Below the pieces are notes generated by a model, which made no database searches, was not told the origin of the DNA, and saw only the letters and a program-made list of their open reading frames with translations. Below, piece by piece: positions 18,386 through 29,223 of a DNA stretch of 64,000 nucleotides. Positions within the stretch are counted from its first letter, which is position 1. Each line of letters opens with the position of its first letter. The stretch comes from Novosphingobium sp. ERN07 (lineage in GTDB: Bacteria; Pseudomonadota; Alphaproteobacteria; Sphingomonadales; Sphingomonadaceae). The DNA is taken from contig NZ_JABAID010000002.1 of the NCBI RefSeq assembly GCF_012641335.1, positions 248,001 to 312,000 of the forward strand, given 5' to 3'. The position numbers and the translations under genes are program-made.

Positions 18386-19273
18386 TCAGTCGGCCAGCAC
18401 CCATTCCGAACGCGGCACGCCCAGCAACGAAAGGATCGCGGTCAGATCGCCCCGGTCGATCCAGCCATCAGCCGCGGCGCGCGCTTTGGGCTTGGCGCGA
18501 TAGGCAAGGCCGTAGCTGGCCACTTCAATCATCGGAATGTCGTTCGCGCCATCACCGGTCGCAAGGCTAAACACTTCACCACCCAAACGTTCCGTCTCTT
18601 CGAGCAGAACCTTCTTCTTGACCGAACTGTCCACGATTCCGCCGACCAAACCTCCGGTCAGCACGCCATCGTGCAGCCCAAGGCGATTGCCTACCACCCG
18701 ATCAAAACCCAACAATTCCGCCACCGGATCGGCAAAGGAATGGAAACCACCCGTGACCAGCACGGTATGGCACCCGCGCGCCTTCAGCGTCGAAACCAGT
18801 GTGCGTGCGCCCGGCACGGGGCGAATGCGTTCATCAAGACACTGCGTGATTGCGCTTTCGGGCAAATCCTTGAGCAAGCCCACTCGTTCGCGCAACGCCG
18901 ATTCAAAATCGAGTTCACCCTGCATCGCGCGTTCGGTGATCGCCGCAATACGGTCTTTCAGGCCTGCGAAATCGGCCAGTTCGTCGATGCATTCCTGCCC
19001 GATCATCGTCGAATCCATATCCGACACGAACAGGTTCGGCACTTCGATAGCGCCTTCGCTGAGCAGCACGTCGCTGTCGGGGAAACATTGGTCGAGGATT
19101 TCGCGGATACCTGCAGGATTGCCTTCGACCACTTCGAGTTCCAGCACGTCCTCACAGGATTCGAGCATCCCTGCCCCCGCCACTTCCCAGTCGCGCGCTT
19201 CGATCATCTCCATCGCGAGCGAGAGATTGTCACCAAGCGTCTCCGGGTCTGCTATCAGGCGCGCGATGATCAA
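18386..19273 (-). CDS. serB: Phosphoserine phosphatase
   Basis: Last step of serine synthesis: hydrolysis of phosphoserine. It is a HAD-superfamily enzyme with DMDSTMIGQECIDELAD (nucleophile Asp in DxDxT), VTGGFHSFADPVAELLGF, KKKVLLEE and GDGANDIPMI; an ACT-like N-terminal region precedes them. I choose TTG 19273: AAGGA lies 7 nt upstream and the protein then begins with the family-like IIARLIADPE, 295 residues. In-frame ATGs at 19336 and 19426 would overlap the divergent miaA coding region. Convergent end: 2 bp from the membrane protein stop. Confidence 0.94.
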   Translation of the reverse strand: MIIARLIADPETLGDNLSLAMEMIEARDWEVAGAGMLESCEDVLELEVVEGNPAGIREILDQCFPDSDVLLSEGAIEVPNLFVSDMDSTMIGQECIDELADFAGLKDRIAAITERAMQGELDFESALRERVGLLKDLPESAITQCLDERIRPVPGARTLVSTLKARGCHTVLVTGGFHSFADPVAELLGFDRVVGNRLGLHDGVLTGGLVGGIVDSSVKKKVLLEETERLGGEVFSLATGDGANDIPMIEVASYGLAYRAKPKARAAADGWIDRGDLTAILSLLGVPRSEWVLAD

Positions 19274-19298
19274 CGAAGAATCCTTCCAGAGCGAGAAC

Positions 19299-20240
19299 GT
19301 GAACGGTGCAGCTTCAAAGCCGCGCGTCGCGCTCATCGCAGGGCCGACCGCCAGCGGCAAGAGCGATCTGGCGGTAAAAATCGCCTTGCGCACGATGGCA
19401 CGGGGGCGCGAGGCCGTGGTGATCAACGCCGACAGCGCGCAAGTCTACGCCGATCTTGCCATGCTGAGCGCAAGACCATCGCCTGATGAGATGCAGGGCG
19501 TGCCACATGTGCTGTTCGGCGCATGGGATGGCGCGCAGCCCTGCTCCGCTGCCGATTGGGCCAGAGCCGCCCGGCAGGAAATCGCCACCGCCCATGCCCG
19601 CGATGCCCTGCCGATCCTTGTTGGCGGCACCGGCCTTTATATACGCACCTTGCTAAATGGCATTGCCCCGGTGCCCGAAATCGACGCCAACGTGCGTGAA
19701 GCCGTGCGCGCCCTGCCCGTTGCCGAAGCTTATGCTGCGCTTCAGGCCGAAGATCCTGACCGCGCTGCACGCCTCGCCCCTGCTGATGTTCAACGCATAA
19801 CCCGCGCGCTTGAAGTGGTGCGATCCACCGGCCTCCCACTGGCGCACTGGCAGCAACAGCTAAGCGGCGGCATTGGCGATGCCATTGATCTTGCACCGAT
19901 CATTCTCCTGCCTGAACGACAGTGGCTCTATCGCCGCTGCGATCTGCGCTTTGACCTGATGTGGCAGAATGGCGCGCTGGCCGAGGTCGAAGCTCTTCTG
20001 GCGCGGAACCTGCCCGATTCGGCCCCGGTGATGCGTGCCATCGGCGTGCCGGAGATTGCGGCCTTCCTGCGCGGCGATATCGCCGCGCAAGCAGCCATCG
20101 CCGCCGGGCAGCAAGCCACACGCAACTATGCCAAGCGGCAATACACCTGGCTCAGACACCAGAATCCGGTAGATTGGCCACGGGTTGAGTACGAAAATTC
20201 CATTGACATCGAATATGTAGCAAGTTTATTGCGCACATAG
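19299..20240 (+). CDS. miaA: tRNA dimethylallyltransferase
   Basis: MiaA adds a dimethylallyl group to N6 of A37 in tRNAs reading UNN codons. The P-loop GPTASGKS, the DSAQVYADL segment and VGGTGLYIRTLLNG are all present; length from GTG 19299 is 313 residues, near the usual size. The frame is open upstream; ATG 19266 would overlap the serB start and has no ribosome-binding site. The start is therefore uncertain by 11 codons. Only 25 bp separate the divergent serB and miaA starts, so their promoters must lie inside the opposing genes. Confidence 0.93.
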   Translation: MNGAASKPRVALIAGPTASGKSDLAVKIALRTMARGREAVVINADSAQVYADLAMLSARPSPDEMQGVPHVLFGAWDGAQPCSAADWARAARQEIATAHARDALPILVGGTGLYIRTLLNGIAPVPEIDANVREAVRALPVAEAYAALQAEDPDRAARLAPADVQRITRALEVVRSTGLPLAHWQQQLSGGIGDAIDLAPIILLPERQWLYRRCDLRFDLMWQNGALAEVEALLARNLPDSAPVMRAIGVPEIAAFLRGDIAAQAAIAAGQQATRNYAKRQYTWLRHQNPVDWPRVEYENSIDIEYVASLLRT

Positions 20241-20243
20241 CCG

Positions 20244-20273
20244 CTTGACACCTCATTTTATGTCAAGTAGCAG
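20244..20273 (+). promoter_or_regulatory. Candidate ilv promoter with overlapping inverted repeat
   Basis: TTGACA (20245-20250) is followed after 17 bp by TAGCAG (20268-20273), a weak -10. CTTGACA (20244-20250) and TGTCAAG (20261-20267) form a perfect 7-bp inverted repeat across the -35 and spacer, so a repressor could act here or the repeat may be coincidental. It is the only promoter-like element I see between miaA and ilvB. Confidence 0.45.
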
Positions 20274-20329
20274 GCCGTCAATTGCCTGATCCATCTTGCA
20301 TGTCGATCAAGCACCCGAAAGGGAGAGAC

Positions 20330-20375
20330 GGCCCGGCGCGGTTAACACCGCAGCCGGGCCGAAATTTTTGTTTTT
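20330..20375 (+). terminator. Strong intrinsic terminator/attenuator in the ilvB leader
   Basis: Arms GGCCCGGCGCGGT (20330-20342) and ACCGC-A-GCCGGGCC (20347-20360) pair over 13 bp with one bulged A and a TAAC loop. The T-rich tract GAAATTTTTGTTTTT follows. It lies 90 bp after miaA and 53 bp before ilvB. It could end miaA transcription, but if the promoter at 20245 is real it is an attenuator for ilv. A small hairpin GGGGC-TATCG-GCCCC follows at about 20389-20403. Confidence 0.75.
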
Positions 20376-20427
20376 CCGGCGTGGTATCGGGGCTATCGGC
20401 CCCTCACGCGAAGAAGGATGAAGTAAC

Positions 20428-22176
20428 GTGACAACCGAGCGCAGCGGCGCGGAGATTTTGGTCGAAAGCCTTGTCGCCAAGGGCGTCGAATTCGTGTTCG
20501 GCTATCCCGGCGGCGCGGTATTGCCGATCTACGATGCGCTGTTTGGCGATGAACGCATCCGCCACATCCTGGTCCGGCACGAAGCAGGCGCGGCCCATGC
20601 GGCCGAAGGCTATGCCCGCGCCACTGGCAAGCCGGGCGTTGTCCTTGTCACCTCTGGCCCCGGTGCAACCAATGCCGTTACCGGCATTGCCGATGCCTTC
20701 ATGGATTCGATTCCGATGGTCGTCATCACCGGGCAGGTTCCCACTGGCCTGATCGGATCGGATGCGTTTCAGGAAGCCGATACCGTCGGCATCACGCGCC
20801 ACTGCACCAAGCACAACTATCTGGTCAAAGACCCAGCGCAGCTTGCCGCGACGATTGACGAAGCCTTCCGCATCGCCACCGAAGGTCGCCCCGGCCCGGT
20901 CGTGATCGACATTCCCAAGGACGTGCAGATCGCAACCGCCGCTTGGAACAGCGCGGCCCCGCAGCAGCGCAATCGCTATTCCCCGCAGACCGAAGGCGGC
21001 GCGGACGAAATTGCCGAAGCCATCGAAATGATCGCCAAGGCCAAGGCCCCGGTGTTCTATACCGGCGGCGGCGTGATCAATTCCGGCCCTGAAGCCACGC
21101 GCCTGCTGCGCGAACTTCAGGCGCTCACCGGCGCACCCGTCACTTCCACGCTGATGGGCCTTGGCGCGTTTCCTGCGGATCATCCGGCATGGCTGGGGAT
21201 GCTGGGGATGCACGGCACCTATGAAGCCAACCTGACGATGAACCAGGCCGACCTGATCGTCTGTGTCGGCGCCCGCTTTGATGATCGCGTGACCGGCCGT
21301 CTCGATGCCTTCGCGCCCAACAGCAAGAAGATTCACATTGATATCGATCGCGCTTCGATCAACAAGACGGTTGCGGTTGATCTGCCTGTCATCGGTGATT
21401 GCGGCAAGGTTCTGGCGCAGTTGATCGATGCCTGGAACCAGCGCGGATTCAAGGCTCAGGATCTTACCGATTGGCACGCCCGCATCGATGGCTGGCGCAC
21501 GCGCAAGAGCCTCGCCTATCCGCGCAAGTCCAGCGCAATCATGCCGCAATATGCCATCGAACGCCTCTATGAACTGACGAAGGCACACGATCCGATCATC
21601 TCGACAGAGGTCGGCCAGCATCAGATGTGGGCGGCACAGTATTTCCACTTCATGAAGCCGAACAAGTGGCTCACGTCAGGTGGCCTCGGTACGATGGGCT
21701 ATGGCCTTCCCGCTGCCATCGGCGCACAGGCCGGTTTCCCGGAAACGCTGGTGATCGACATTGCGGGCGATGCCTCGATCCAGATGAACATTCAGGAATT
21801 GGGCACCGCCACGCAGTATCGCCTGCCGGTGAAGGTATTCGTCCTGAACAACGAATGGATGGGCATGGTCCGCCAGTGGCAGGAACTGACCTACGAAAGC
21901 CGCTATTCGAACTCCTATTCGGACAGCCTGCCCGATTTTGTCGCGCTGGCCGAAGCCTATGGCTGGAAGGGCATCCGCATCACGGATGAGAGCGAACTGG
22001 ACGCCGGAATTCAGGCCATGATCGATCACGATGGCCCGGTCTTCGTCGATTGCCTCGTCGCCAAGGAAGCGAACTGCTTCCCGATGATTCCATCGGGCGC
22101 CGCGCATACCGACATGATCCTCTACGGCGATGAAGTGGCCGGCACGATGGACGATGAAGCCAAAGCGCTGGTCTGA
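20428..22176 (+). CDS. ilvB: Acetolactate synthase large (catalytic) subunit
   Basis: Thiamine-diphosphate enzyme making acetolactate or acetohydroxybutyrate, the first common step of valine, leucine and isoleucine synthesis. It has 582 residues. Features: [14 protein letters not shown], the catalytic Glu in [34 protein letters not shown], and the ThDP-binding [15 protein letters not shown]...NNEWMGMV. The start is GTG 20428 with AAGGA 10 nt upstream. It begins the operon ilvB-ilvN-ilvC, with a strong leader hairpin just upstream. Confidence 0.97.
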   Translation: MTTERSGAEILVESLVAKGVEFVFGYPGGAVLPIYDALFGDERIRHILVRHEAGAAHAAEGYARATGKPGVVLVTSGPGATNAVTGIADAFMDSIPMVVITGQVPTGLIGSDAFQEADTVGITRHCTKHNYLVKDPAQLAATIDEAFRIATEGRPGPVVIDIPKDVQIATAAWNSAAPQQRNRYSPQTEGGADEIAEAIEMIAKAKAPVFYTGGGVINSGPEATRLLRELQALTGAPVTSTLMGLGAFPADHPAWLGMLGMHGTYEANLTMNQADLIVCVGARFDDRVTGRLDAFAPNSKKIHIDIDRASINKTVAVDLPVIGDCGKVLAQLIDAWNQRGFKAQDLTDWHARIDGWRTRKSLAYPRKSSAIMPQYAIERLYELTKAHDPIISTEVGQHQMWAAQYFHFMKPNKWLTSGGLGTMGYGLPAAIGAQAGFPETLVIDIAGDASIQMNIQELGTATQYRLPVKVFVLNNEWMGMVRQWQELTYESRYSNSYSDSLPDFVALAEAYGWKGIRITDESELDAGIQAMIDHDGPVFVDCLVAKEANCFPMIPSGAAHTDMILYGDEVAGTMDDEAKALV

Positions 22177-22188
22177 GGAACCTTTGAC

Positions 22189-23773
<1,585 letters not shown>

Positions 23774-23803
23774 TCTTCGGTCCAACTCGGACAGAAAATC
23801 CCG

Positions 23804-23834
23804 AAAGGGGCGGCCCCGCGCCGCCCCTTTTTTT
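23804..23834 (+). terminator. Rho-independent terminator of the ilv operon
   Basis: AAAGGGGCGGC and GCCGCCCCTTT form an 11-bp stem around a short loop and are followed directly by T residues (seven Ts in all), 31 bp after the ilvC stop. Confidence 0.9.
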
Positions 23835-23950
23835 GCCGCAATCACAACCTCTTCCACGAAAGCCCCAGACCGCTCGACGAATGGAGTGGACGGGACCACC
23901 GCAATCGGTATCAATCCAATTTGGTGTGACCTAGATCACAGGGTTGAGAG

Positions 23951-24286
23951 ATGCGAAAAAGGGTTGCCATAGCCGCGGGTGCGGCACTCAGCCTTTTGGG
24001 CAGCCCGCTTCTTGCTGGGGCCGCCGCAGATCTTGCGCGCCCGCCGGTTGAACCATCCAGCCCCAAGCCAATGGCGGAACACGACACCTGCAACCAGCGT
24101 CAGGCCCGCCGCTTCATCGGGATGAAGATCACGGGGAAAGTGCAGGATGAAATCGCGCAGGCAATCCGCCATTACCGCATCCGCCTGATCCGCCCCGGTG
24201 CGGTCATCACGCAAGAGAGGCGCGCGGACCGCATCAACCTGATTCTCGATGATCAGGGAAAACTCACCACCATGCGCTGCGGCTAG
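23951..24286 (+). CDS. I78-family peptidase inhibitor-like secreted protein
   Basis: A 111-residue exported protein with signal peptide (RVAIAAGAALSLLGSPLLAGAAA). The C-terminal region matches the I78 inhibitor family: a Cys followed by a FIGMK segment, then IRPGAVITQERRADRINLIL and a terminal MRCG, so the two conserved cysteines are near residues 47 and 110. Family members inhibit serine peptidases; the target here is unknown. It stands alone between the ilv terminator and the yceI-like gene. Confidence 0.75.
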   Translation: MRKRVAIAAGAALSLLGSPLLAGAAADLARPPVEPSSPKPMAEHDTCNQRQARRFIGMKITGKVQDEIAQAIRHYRIRLIRPGAVITQERRADRINLILDDQGKLTTMRCG

Positions 24287-24336
24287 GCTGGCTTTCCAGA
24301 CTGTTATCAAATCCAGCTTGTGCGCTCTGCCCGGCT

Positions 24337-25029
24337 TTGGCATCCACCGGTCTCCTTCCTCGCTGGAGATCCCTCCCCATAATCAAGCTTTCCCGCGCAC
24401 TCCGTCTTGCCCTTCCGCTGGCACTCGTCGCTGCCGCTGCACCGATGGTCGCGCAGATGCCCGAAGTTCCGGGCAAGGCCGACAAGGCGCGCGTAACCGC
24501 AGGCACTTACACCGCCGACGCCGGTCACTCGCTCGTCGCGTGGAAGGTCAACCACTTCGGCTTCAATGACTATTTCGGCCTGTTCGGTGATGTCAGCGGT
24601 TCGCTGACGATTGACCTGGCCAACCCTGCCTCATCCAAGGTTTCGGTCAAAATACCCGTCTCGAAAGTCGTTACAGCGAACGCTGGCCTCACCGCTCACC
24701 TGCTCAAGCCCGGTGCCGAGGGCAAAAGCGCCGACTTCTTCGGTGCGGCCCCTGCGGATGCCACCTTCGTCTCCACAAGCGTCACCCCCGGTGCCGATGG
24801 CATGAGCGCAAAGGTCACCGGCGACCTCACGCTCAATGGCGTGACCAAGCCCGTAACCGTCGACGCTACCTTCGCAGGCGCGGGCACCAATCCGTTCAGT
24901 AAGGCCGCAACGCTTGGCTTCCACGGCAAAGCCACGATCAAGCGCTCGGACTTCAACATCAAATACGGCCTGCCCTTCGTTTCCGACGACGTGACGCTCG
25001 ACATCACTGCCGCCTTCGAAAAGAAGTAA
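24337..25029 (+). CDS. YceI-family periplasmic lipid-binding-like protein
   Basis: YceI proteins are secreted beta-barrels that bind polyisoprenoid-like lipids. Family features: TYTADAGHSLVAWKVNHFG, then the VSGSLTIDLANPASSKVSV strand, DATFVSTSVTP and DLTLNGVTKPVTVDA. The signal peptide (LRLALPLALVAAAAPMVAQM) is clear but the start is not. The frame is open from TTG 24337, which has no ribosome-binding site. GGAG lies 10 nt before an ATA-ATC pair at the start of the signal peptide. No ATG or GTG precedes the signal peptide in frame. The 3' end meets the epoxide hydrolase tail-to-tail. Confidence 0.85.
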   Translation: MASTGLLPRWRSLPIIKLSRALRLALPLALVAAAAPMVAQMPEVPGKADKARVTAGTYTADAGHSLVAWKVNHFGFNDYFGLFGDVSGSLTIDLANPASSKVSVKIPVSKVVTANAGLTAHLLKPGAEGKSADFFGAAPADATFVSTSVTPGADGMSAKVTGDLTLNGVTKPVTVDATFAGAGTNPFSKAATLGFHGKATIKRSDFNIKYGLPFVSDDVTLDITAAFEKK

Positions 25030-25032
25030 GCG

Positions 25033-26166
25033 CTACTTCATAAACCCAAACGCAACCCGAAGCTCTTTCACAAAGGCTTCGGGTTGTTCCCATGCGGCAA
25101 AGTGCCCGCCCTTCTCCGGCTCACCCCAATGCACCAGATTCGGGCAATGCCGCTCGAACCACTTTCGCGGTGCCGGGATAATCTCTTTGGGAAAAGCGCT
25201 CGCCCCAACCGGCAGCGGAATGTCCTTCGGCCCAAAGCTCCCGAAGCTTTCCCAGTAAAGCCGAGCCGATGAAGCGCCGCTCGACGTCAGCCAGTAAAGC
25301 ATGATGTTATCGATCATATCGTCGCGGCGCAGCGCGTCCTCGGCCCTGCCCTCGTTGTCGGTCCAGGCCCACATCTTCTCATAGATCCAGCCCGCCAGCC
25401 CCACCGGCGAATCGACCAGCCCGTATCCCACGGTTTGCGGTCGCGTGGATTGCTCCTTGGAGTAACCCGAATCCCAATCTTGATAGCGCTGCATCTTCAT
25501 CAGGGCCTGCGCCTCATCCGGTGCCGGACCAGCCATATCTTCGGGCAATGGCCGTGCGATGGGCATGTTGAGGTGAATGCCCGCACAGCCTTCTATCTGC
25601 TGCACGGCAATCGCAGTCGTCACCGCCGAACCCCAGTCTCCCCCTTGTGCAAACCAGCGCGAATAGCCGAGCCGCCGCATCAGTTCGCCCCAGCTCTGCG
25701 CAATCTTCTCAACGCTCCAGCCCTTCACCGCAGGCTTTCCTGAAAAGCCATAACCCGGCAGGCACGGGATCACGACATGAAACGCATCCGCTGCCGTGCC
25801 GCCATGCTCTTCAGGGTTCGTCAGGGGTGCAATGCAGCGGCGGAATTCAAGGATTGAACCTGGCCAGCCATGTGTCAGGATCAGCGCCCTCGCCTCTGCG
25901 TGCGGTGATCGCACATGCAGGAACCGGATTGCCACGCCGTCGATCTCGGTTTCGAACATGCCCCAGTCGTTCAACAACTTCTGGCAAGCATACCAGTCAT
26001 AATCATTGCGCCAGTAGCCCACAAAGTCCTGCAACGCCGCCAGCGGCACGCCCTGCGACCAATCGTCCACCGTCTCCCTCTCTGGCCAGCGCGCCATGTC
26101 GATCCGGCGGTGCAGATCGTCGATATCCGACTGGGGAATATCCACCACAAACGGGGCAACGGTCAT
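25033..26166 (-). CDS. Epoxide hydrolase (EPHX1/microsomal type)
   Basis: Alpha/beta hydrolase of 377 residues with the N-terminal epoxide hydrolase region (FVVDIPQSDIDDLHRRID and WPERET) of the microsomal-type family. The oxyanion motif is HGWPGSILEF, the nucleophile Asp lies in GGDWGSAV, and the catalytic His is in GGHFAAWEQPE. It should open epoxides to diols; the substrate is unknown. Start ATG 26166 has GGGAGA about 9 nt upstream; an earlier ATG (26238) has no site. It is divergent from leuA and its leader. Confidence 0.92.
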   Translation of the reverse strand: MTVAPFVVDIPQSDIDDLHRRIDMARWPERETVDDWSQGVPLAALQDFVGYWRNDYDWYACQKLLNDWGMFETEIDGVAIRFLHVRSPHAEARALILTHGWPGSILEFRRCIAPLTNPEEHGGTAADAFHVVIPCLPGYGFSGKPAVKGWSVEKIAQSWGELMRRLGYSRWFAQGGDWGSAVTTAIAVQQIEGCAGIHLNMPIARPLPEDMAGPAPDEAQALMKMQRYQDWDSGYSKEQSTRPQTVGYGLVDSPVGLAGWIYEKMWAWTDNEGRAEDALRRDDMIDNIMLYWLTSSGASSARLYWESFGSFGPKDIPLPVGASAFPKEIIPAPRKWFERHCPNLVHWGEPEKGGHFAAWEQPEAFVKELRVAFGFMK

Positions 26167-26236
26167 GCAGCATCTCTCCCATTTCGTTTGCAAACATTCT
26201 GGACAAGTGCGCTGCAAATCACCATAGGCTTCCTGC

Positions 26237-26287
26237 ATGACCGCTCGACTGGACCTTACCCTGCGACTTATCCGCCCTTGGGCGTGA
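26237..26287 (+). CDS. Probable leuA leader peptide (16 residues)
   Basis: A short open frame reads MTARLDLTLRLIRPWA, with four Leu and one Ile in 16 residues, ending 89 bp before leuA. Leucine-rich leader peptides upstream of leuA control attenuation in proteobacteria. AGG lies about 10 nt before its ATG. Downstream, TGAGC just after the stop can pair with GCTCA near 26321-26325, and GGACC within the leader can pair with GGTCC near 26299-26303, so alternative folds are possible. There is no T-run, so I cannot say whether control acts on transcription or on translation. Confidence 0.55.
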   Translation: MTARLDLTLRLIRPWA

Positions 26288-26376
26288 GCTGACGTGTCGG
26301 TCCGTCCCGGCGCGCACGGCGCTCAGGGGATGAAGAACCAGAACCGGCAAAATCCAGATATTTCGAGTGCAATCAC

Positions 26377-28047
26377 ATGACCATGCTCAAGAACCCTTCG
26401 GTAAAGTACCGTCCGTTCCCTCAGATCGACCTGCCGAACCGCCAGTGGCCCAACCAGACGATCACCAAGGCCCCGCGCTGGCTCTCCACCGATATGCGCG
26501 ATGGCAACCAGTCGCTGATCGATCCGATGGACGCCGACAAGAAAAGCCGCTTCTTCGATCTGCTGCTGAAGGTTGGCCTCAAGGAAATTGAAGTCGGCTT
26601 CCCCTCGGCTGGTGCCACCGAGTACGATTTCATTCGCGGACTCGTCGACGCCGGGCGTATTCCCGATGACGTGTTCGTGCAGGTGCTCACCCAGTCGCGC
26701 GAAGATCTGATCAAGACCTCGTTCGAAAGCCTCGCCGGAGCCAAACAGGCCATCGTCCACGTCTACAACGCGGTATCGCCGCTTTGGCGGCAGGTCGTGT
26801 TCGGCATGGACCGCAAGGACGTGCGCGATATCGCCGTCGCTGGCGCAAAGTTCCTACGCGATCAGGCTGCGCGCTTCCCGCAGACCGACTGGCATTTTGA
26901 ATATAGCCCGGAAACCTTCTCCACCGCCGAACTCGATTTCAGCATCGAATGCTGCGAAGCGGTGATGGAAGTTCTCCAGCCCACCACTGAAAAGCCGATC
27001 ATCCTAAACCTGCCCGCCACGATTGAGGCTGCAACGCCGAACATCTATGCGGACCAGATCGAATATTTCTGCCGCAACCTCCCCAATCGCGATCGTGCGG
27101 TGATCAGCCTGCACACCCACAACGATCGTGGCACTGGCGTTGCTGCTGCCGAACTCGGCCTGATGGCAGGCGCAGATCGCGTTGAAGGTTGCCTGTTCGG
27201 TAACGGTGAGCGCACGGGCAACTGCTGCCTCGTCACAGTCGGCCTGAACTTGTACACACAAGGCGTTGATCCTGAACTGGATTTCTCCGACATTGATGAA
27301 GTGATCCAGACGGTCGAATACTGCAACCAGTTGCCCGTCCACCCGCGCCATCCCTATGGTGGCGAGTTGGTCTTCACGGCGTTTTCGGGCAGCCATCAGG
27401 ACGCGATCAAGAAGGGCTTCGCCGCGCAGGAACAGCGCAATGACGAACTCTGGGCGATCCCCTACCTGCCCATTGATCCCGCCGATCTGGGCCGCAGCTA
27501 CGAAGCCGTGATCCGCGTCAATTCGCAGTCGGGCAAAGGCGGCTTTGCGTGGGTGCTGGAACAGGATCAGGGCCTCAAGCTGCCCAAGAAGATGCAGGCT
27601 CACTTCTCCCGCCATGTGCAGGAACTGGCCGACGAACTGGGCCGCGAACTGCAGGCGGGCGATATCTGGGGCGTCTTCCGCAAGGCCTATCGCCTCGATG
27701 CGCCGCAGCACCTGCAACTGGTCGATTACGAAGAGACGCGCGGCCCCGATGGCACACGCATCTTTGCGGGCAAGATCGAAGTCGATGGCAAAGTGCAGAC
27801 CGTTTCCGGTCGCGGCAACGGCCTGATTTCCTCGGTCGTCGCCACGCTCAAGGACGGCTTCGGCGTCGATATCGATATTACCGACTATTCAGAACACGCG
27901 ATGGGCGCTGGTAGCAACGCCCGCGCTGCCGCCTATGTCGAATGCAAGACTGCCGATGGCCGCACGATCTGGGGCGTCGGCATCGATGAAGACGTTGCGA
28001 CGGCATCGGTCCGTGCCGTGCTTAGCGCAGCCAATGCGGTGAACTGA
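26377..28047 (+). CDS. leuA: 2-isopropylmalate synthase (type 2)
   Basis: First committed step of leucine synthesis: condensation of acetyl-CoA with 2-ketoisovalerate. It has 556 residues. The catalytic region reads [20 protein letters not shown], and metal ligands lie in [22 protein letters not shown] belongs to the C-terminal leucine-binding allosteric domain. RDGNQSL and the length mark the LeuA2 subfamily, also found in actinobacteria. A second ATG at 26383 is possible. A 16-codon frame (26330-26380) ends by overlapping the leuA ATG and may couple translation. Confidence 0.96.
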   Translation: MTMLKNPSVKYRPFPQIDLPNRQWPNQTITKAPRWLSTDMRDGNQSLIDPMDADKKSRFFDLLLKVGLKEIEVGFPSAGATEYDFIRGLVDAGRIPDDVFVQVLTQSREDLIKTSFESLAGAKQAIVHVYNAVSPLWRQVVFGMDRKDVRDIAVAGAKFLRDQAARFPQTDWHFEYSPETFSTAELDFSIECCEAVMEVLQPTTEKPIILNLPATIEAATPNIYADQIEYFCRNLPNRDRAVISLHTHNDRGTGVAAAELGLMAGADRVEGCLFGNGERTGNCCLVTVGLNLYTQGVDPELDFSDIDEVIQTVEYCNQLPVHPRHPYGGELVFTAFSGSHQDAIKKGFAAQEQRNDELWAIPYLPIDPADLGRSYEAVIRVNSQSGKGGFAWVLEQDQGLKLPKKMQAHFSRHVQELADELGRELQAGDIWGVFRKAYRLDAPQHLQLVDYEETRGPDGTRIFAGKIEVDGKVQTVSGRGNGLISSVVATLKDGFGVDIDITDYSEHAMGAGSNARAAAYVECKTADGRTIWGVGIDEDVATASVRAVLSAANAVN

Positions 28048-28054
28048 TCAGGTT

Positions 28055-28080
28055 ACGGGCGGTTCACGTGGACCGCCCGT
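28055..28080 (+). terminator. Hairpin after leuA (terminator-like)
   Basis: ACGGGCGGT (28055-28063) and ACCGCCCGT (28072-28080) form a perfect 9-bp stem with an 8-base loop, 8 bp after the leuA stop. No T-run follows, so termination would be weak or protein-assisted. Confidence 0.55.
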
Positions 28081-28170
28081 TCAACCGATCGCTTAAATCG
28101 CACTTGCGGTCATTAATCGATCCGCCATAGTCCCGCAGCGCCCGCCAGAGGCGCGCAATAGGGACAGGAC

Positions 28171-29217
28171 ATGGCCGAAGAAGCGATTCTCGAACCCGAT
28201 CTGCCGATTATCGATCCGCACCACCATTTGTGGGATCTACGCCCGCTGATCGGTGCCTTTCCGCAGCCGCGCCATCCCTTCCTCGAAGCGCTGACCCATT
28301 CGGCCTATTACACGTTCGATCAACTGCTTGCCGATGCGCGTGGCGGGCACCACATCATCGGCACCGTCTTTATGGAATGCGGTGCATTCTACCGCGCTGA
28401 TGCCGATCAGGCGATGAAGCCAGTGGGCGAAGTCGAATATGTGAATGGCGTCGCCGCGCAGGGTGCCAGCGGCCTCTACGGCGATTTCCGCCCCTGCGCC
28501 GCCATCATCGGCCACGCCGACCTTACGCTGGGTGATGGGGCAAGACCAGTGCTGGAAGTCTTGGCGCAGGCCGGCAACGGTCGCTTTCGCGGCATTCGCC
28601 ATCAAGGCGCATGGGATGCCGATCCCGACCTTCTCGGCCCGGCCTTCCACACCCCTGCCCGCGTCTATCACGCAGACGAATTTCGCAAAGGTTTCAAACA
28701 CCTTGGCGAAATGGGCCTGACCTTCGATGCCTGGGTACTCGAACCACAACTGCCCGATGTTCTCGATCTCGCCCGCGCGTTTCCCGATCAGCCGATGTGC
28801 CTGGATCACTGCGGAACCCCGCTTGGCAGCGGCAGCTATCATGGCAAGTTGCACGAACGCTTTGATATCTGGCGCGAAAACATCCGCGCCATCGCACAAT
28901 GCCCAAATGTGAACATCAAGCTCGGCGGCCTCGCGATGGCGTTCTGCGGGCTTCCCGAACAGGGTCCGATGGCGGGCCTTTCGTCCGAGACGCTGGCGGC
29001 AATGTGGCGGCCCTATATCGAAACCTGCATCGAAGCCTTCGGCCCGGACCGCGCCATGTTTGAAAGCAACTACCCGGTGGACAAATGGGGCGCGAGTTAC
29101 AACACGCTGTGGAACGCCTTCAAACGTTTGGCCCACGGCGCGTCAGACTCTGAAAAGAAAGCACTTTTCGCAGGAACGGCAGCGCGGTTCTACGGCATCG
29201 AACATTCGCTTTCCTGA
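28171..29217 (+). CDS. Amidohydrolase family protein (metal-dependent, amidohydrolase 2)
   Basis: A 348-residue TIM-barrel hydrolase of the amidohydrolase-2 family (TIM-lactonase/decarboxylase relatives). The metal-binding HxH appears in IIDPHHHLWDL, further ligands probably include His in GIRHQGAWDADP and LDHCGTP, and the late Asp/Ser region is MFESNYPVDKWG. Substrate unknown; related enzymes hydrolyse lactones or decarboxylate aromatics. It has its own start with GGGACAGGAC upstream and is followed by a nitronate monooxygenase with its own promoter. Confidence 0.85.
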   Translation: MAEEAILEPDLPIIDPHHHLWDLRPLIGAFPQPRHPFLEALTHSAYYTFDQLLADARGGHHIIGTVFMECGAFYRADADQAMKPVGEVEYVNGVAAQGASGLYGDFRPCAAIIGHADLTLGDGARPVLEVLAQAGNGRFRGIRHQGAWDADPDLLGPAFHTPARVYHADEFRKGFKHLGEMGLTFDAWVLEPQLPDVLDLARAFPDQPMCLDHCGTPLGSGSYHGKLHERFDIWRENIRAIAQCPNVNIKLGGLAMAFCGLPEQGPMAGLSSETLAAMWRPYIETCIEAFGPDRAMFESNYPVDKWGASYNTLWNAFKRLAHGASDSEKKALFAGTAARFYGIEHSLS

Positions 29218-29223
29218 ACCCCT

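Noticed and set aside
20300-20431. 44-codon frame across the ilvB leader hairpin
   Set aside because: It runs through a strong terminator stem, has no ribosome-binding site and no enrichment for branched-chain residues.
20404-21648. Long antisense frame opposite ilvB (also others opposite nirB, nasA, recJ and the barrel gene)
   Set aside because: High-GC codon bias leaves long open antisense frames; none resembles a protein family or has a start signal.
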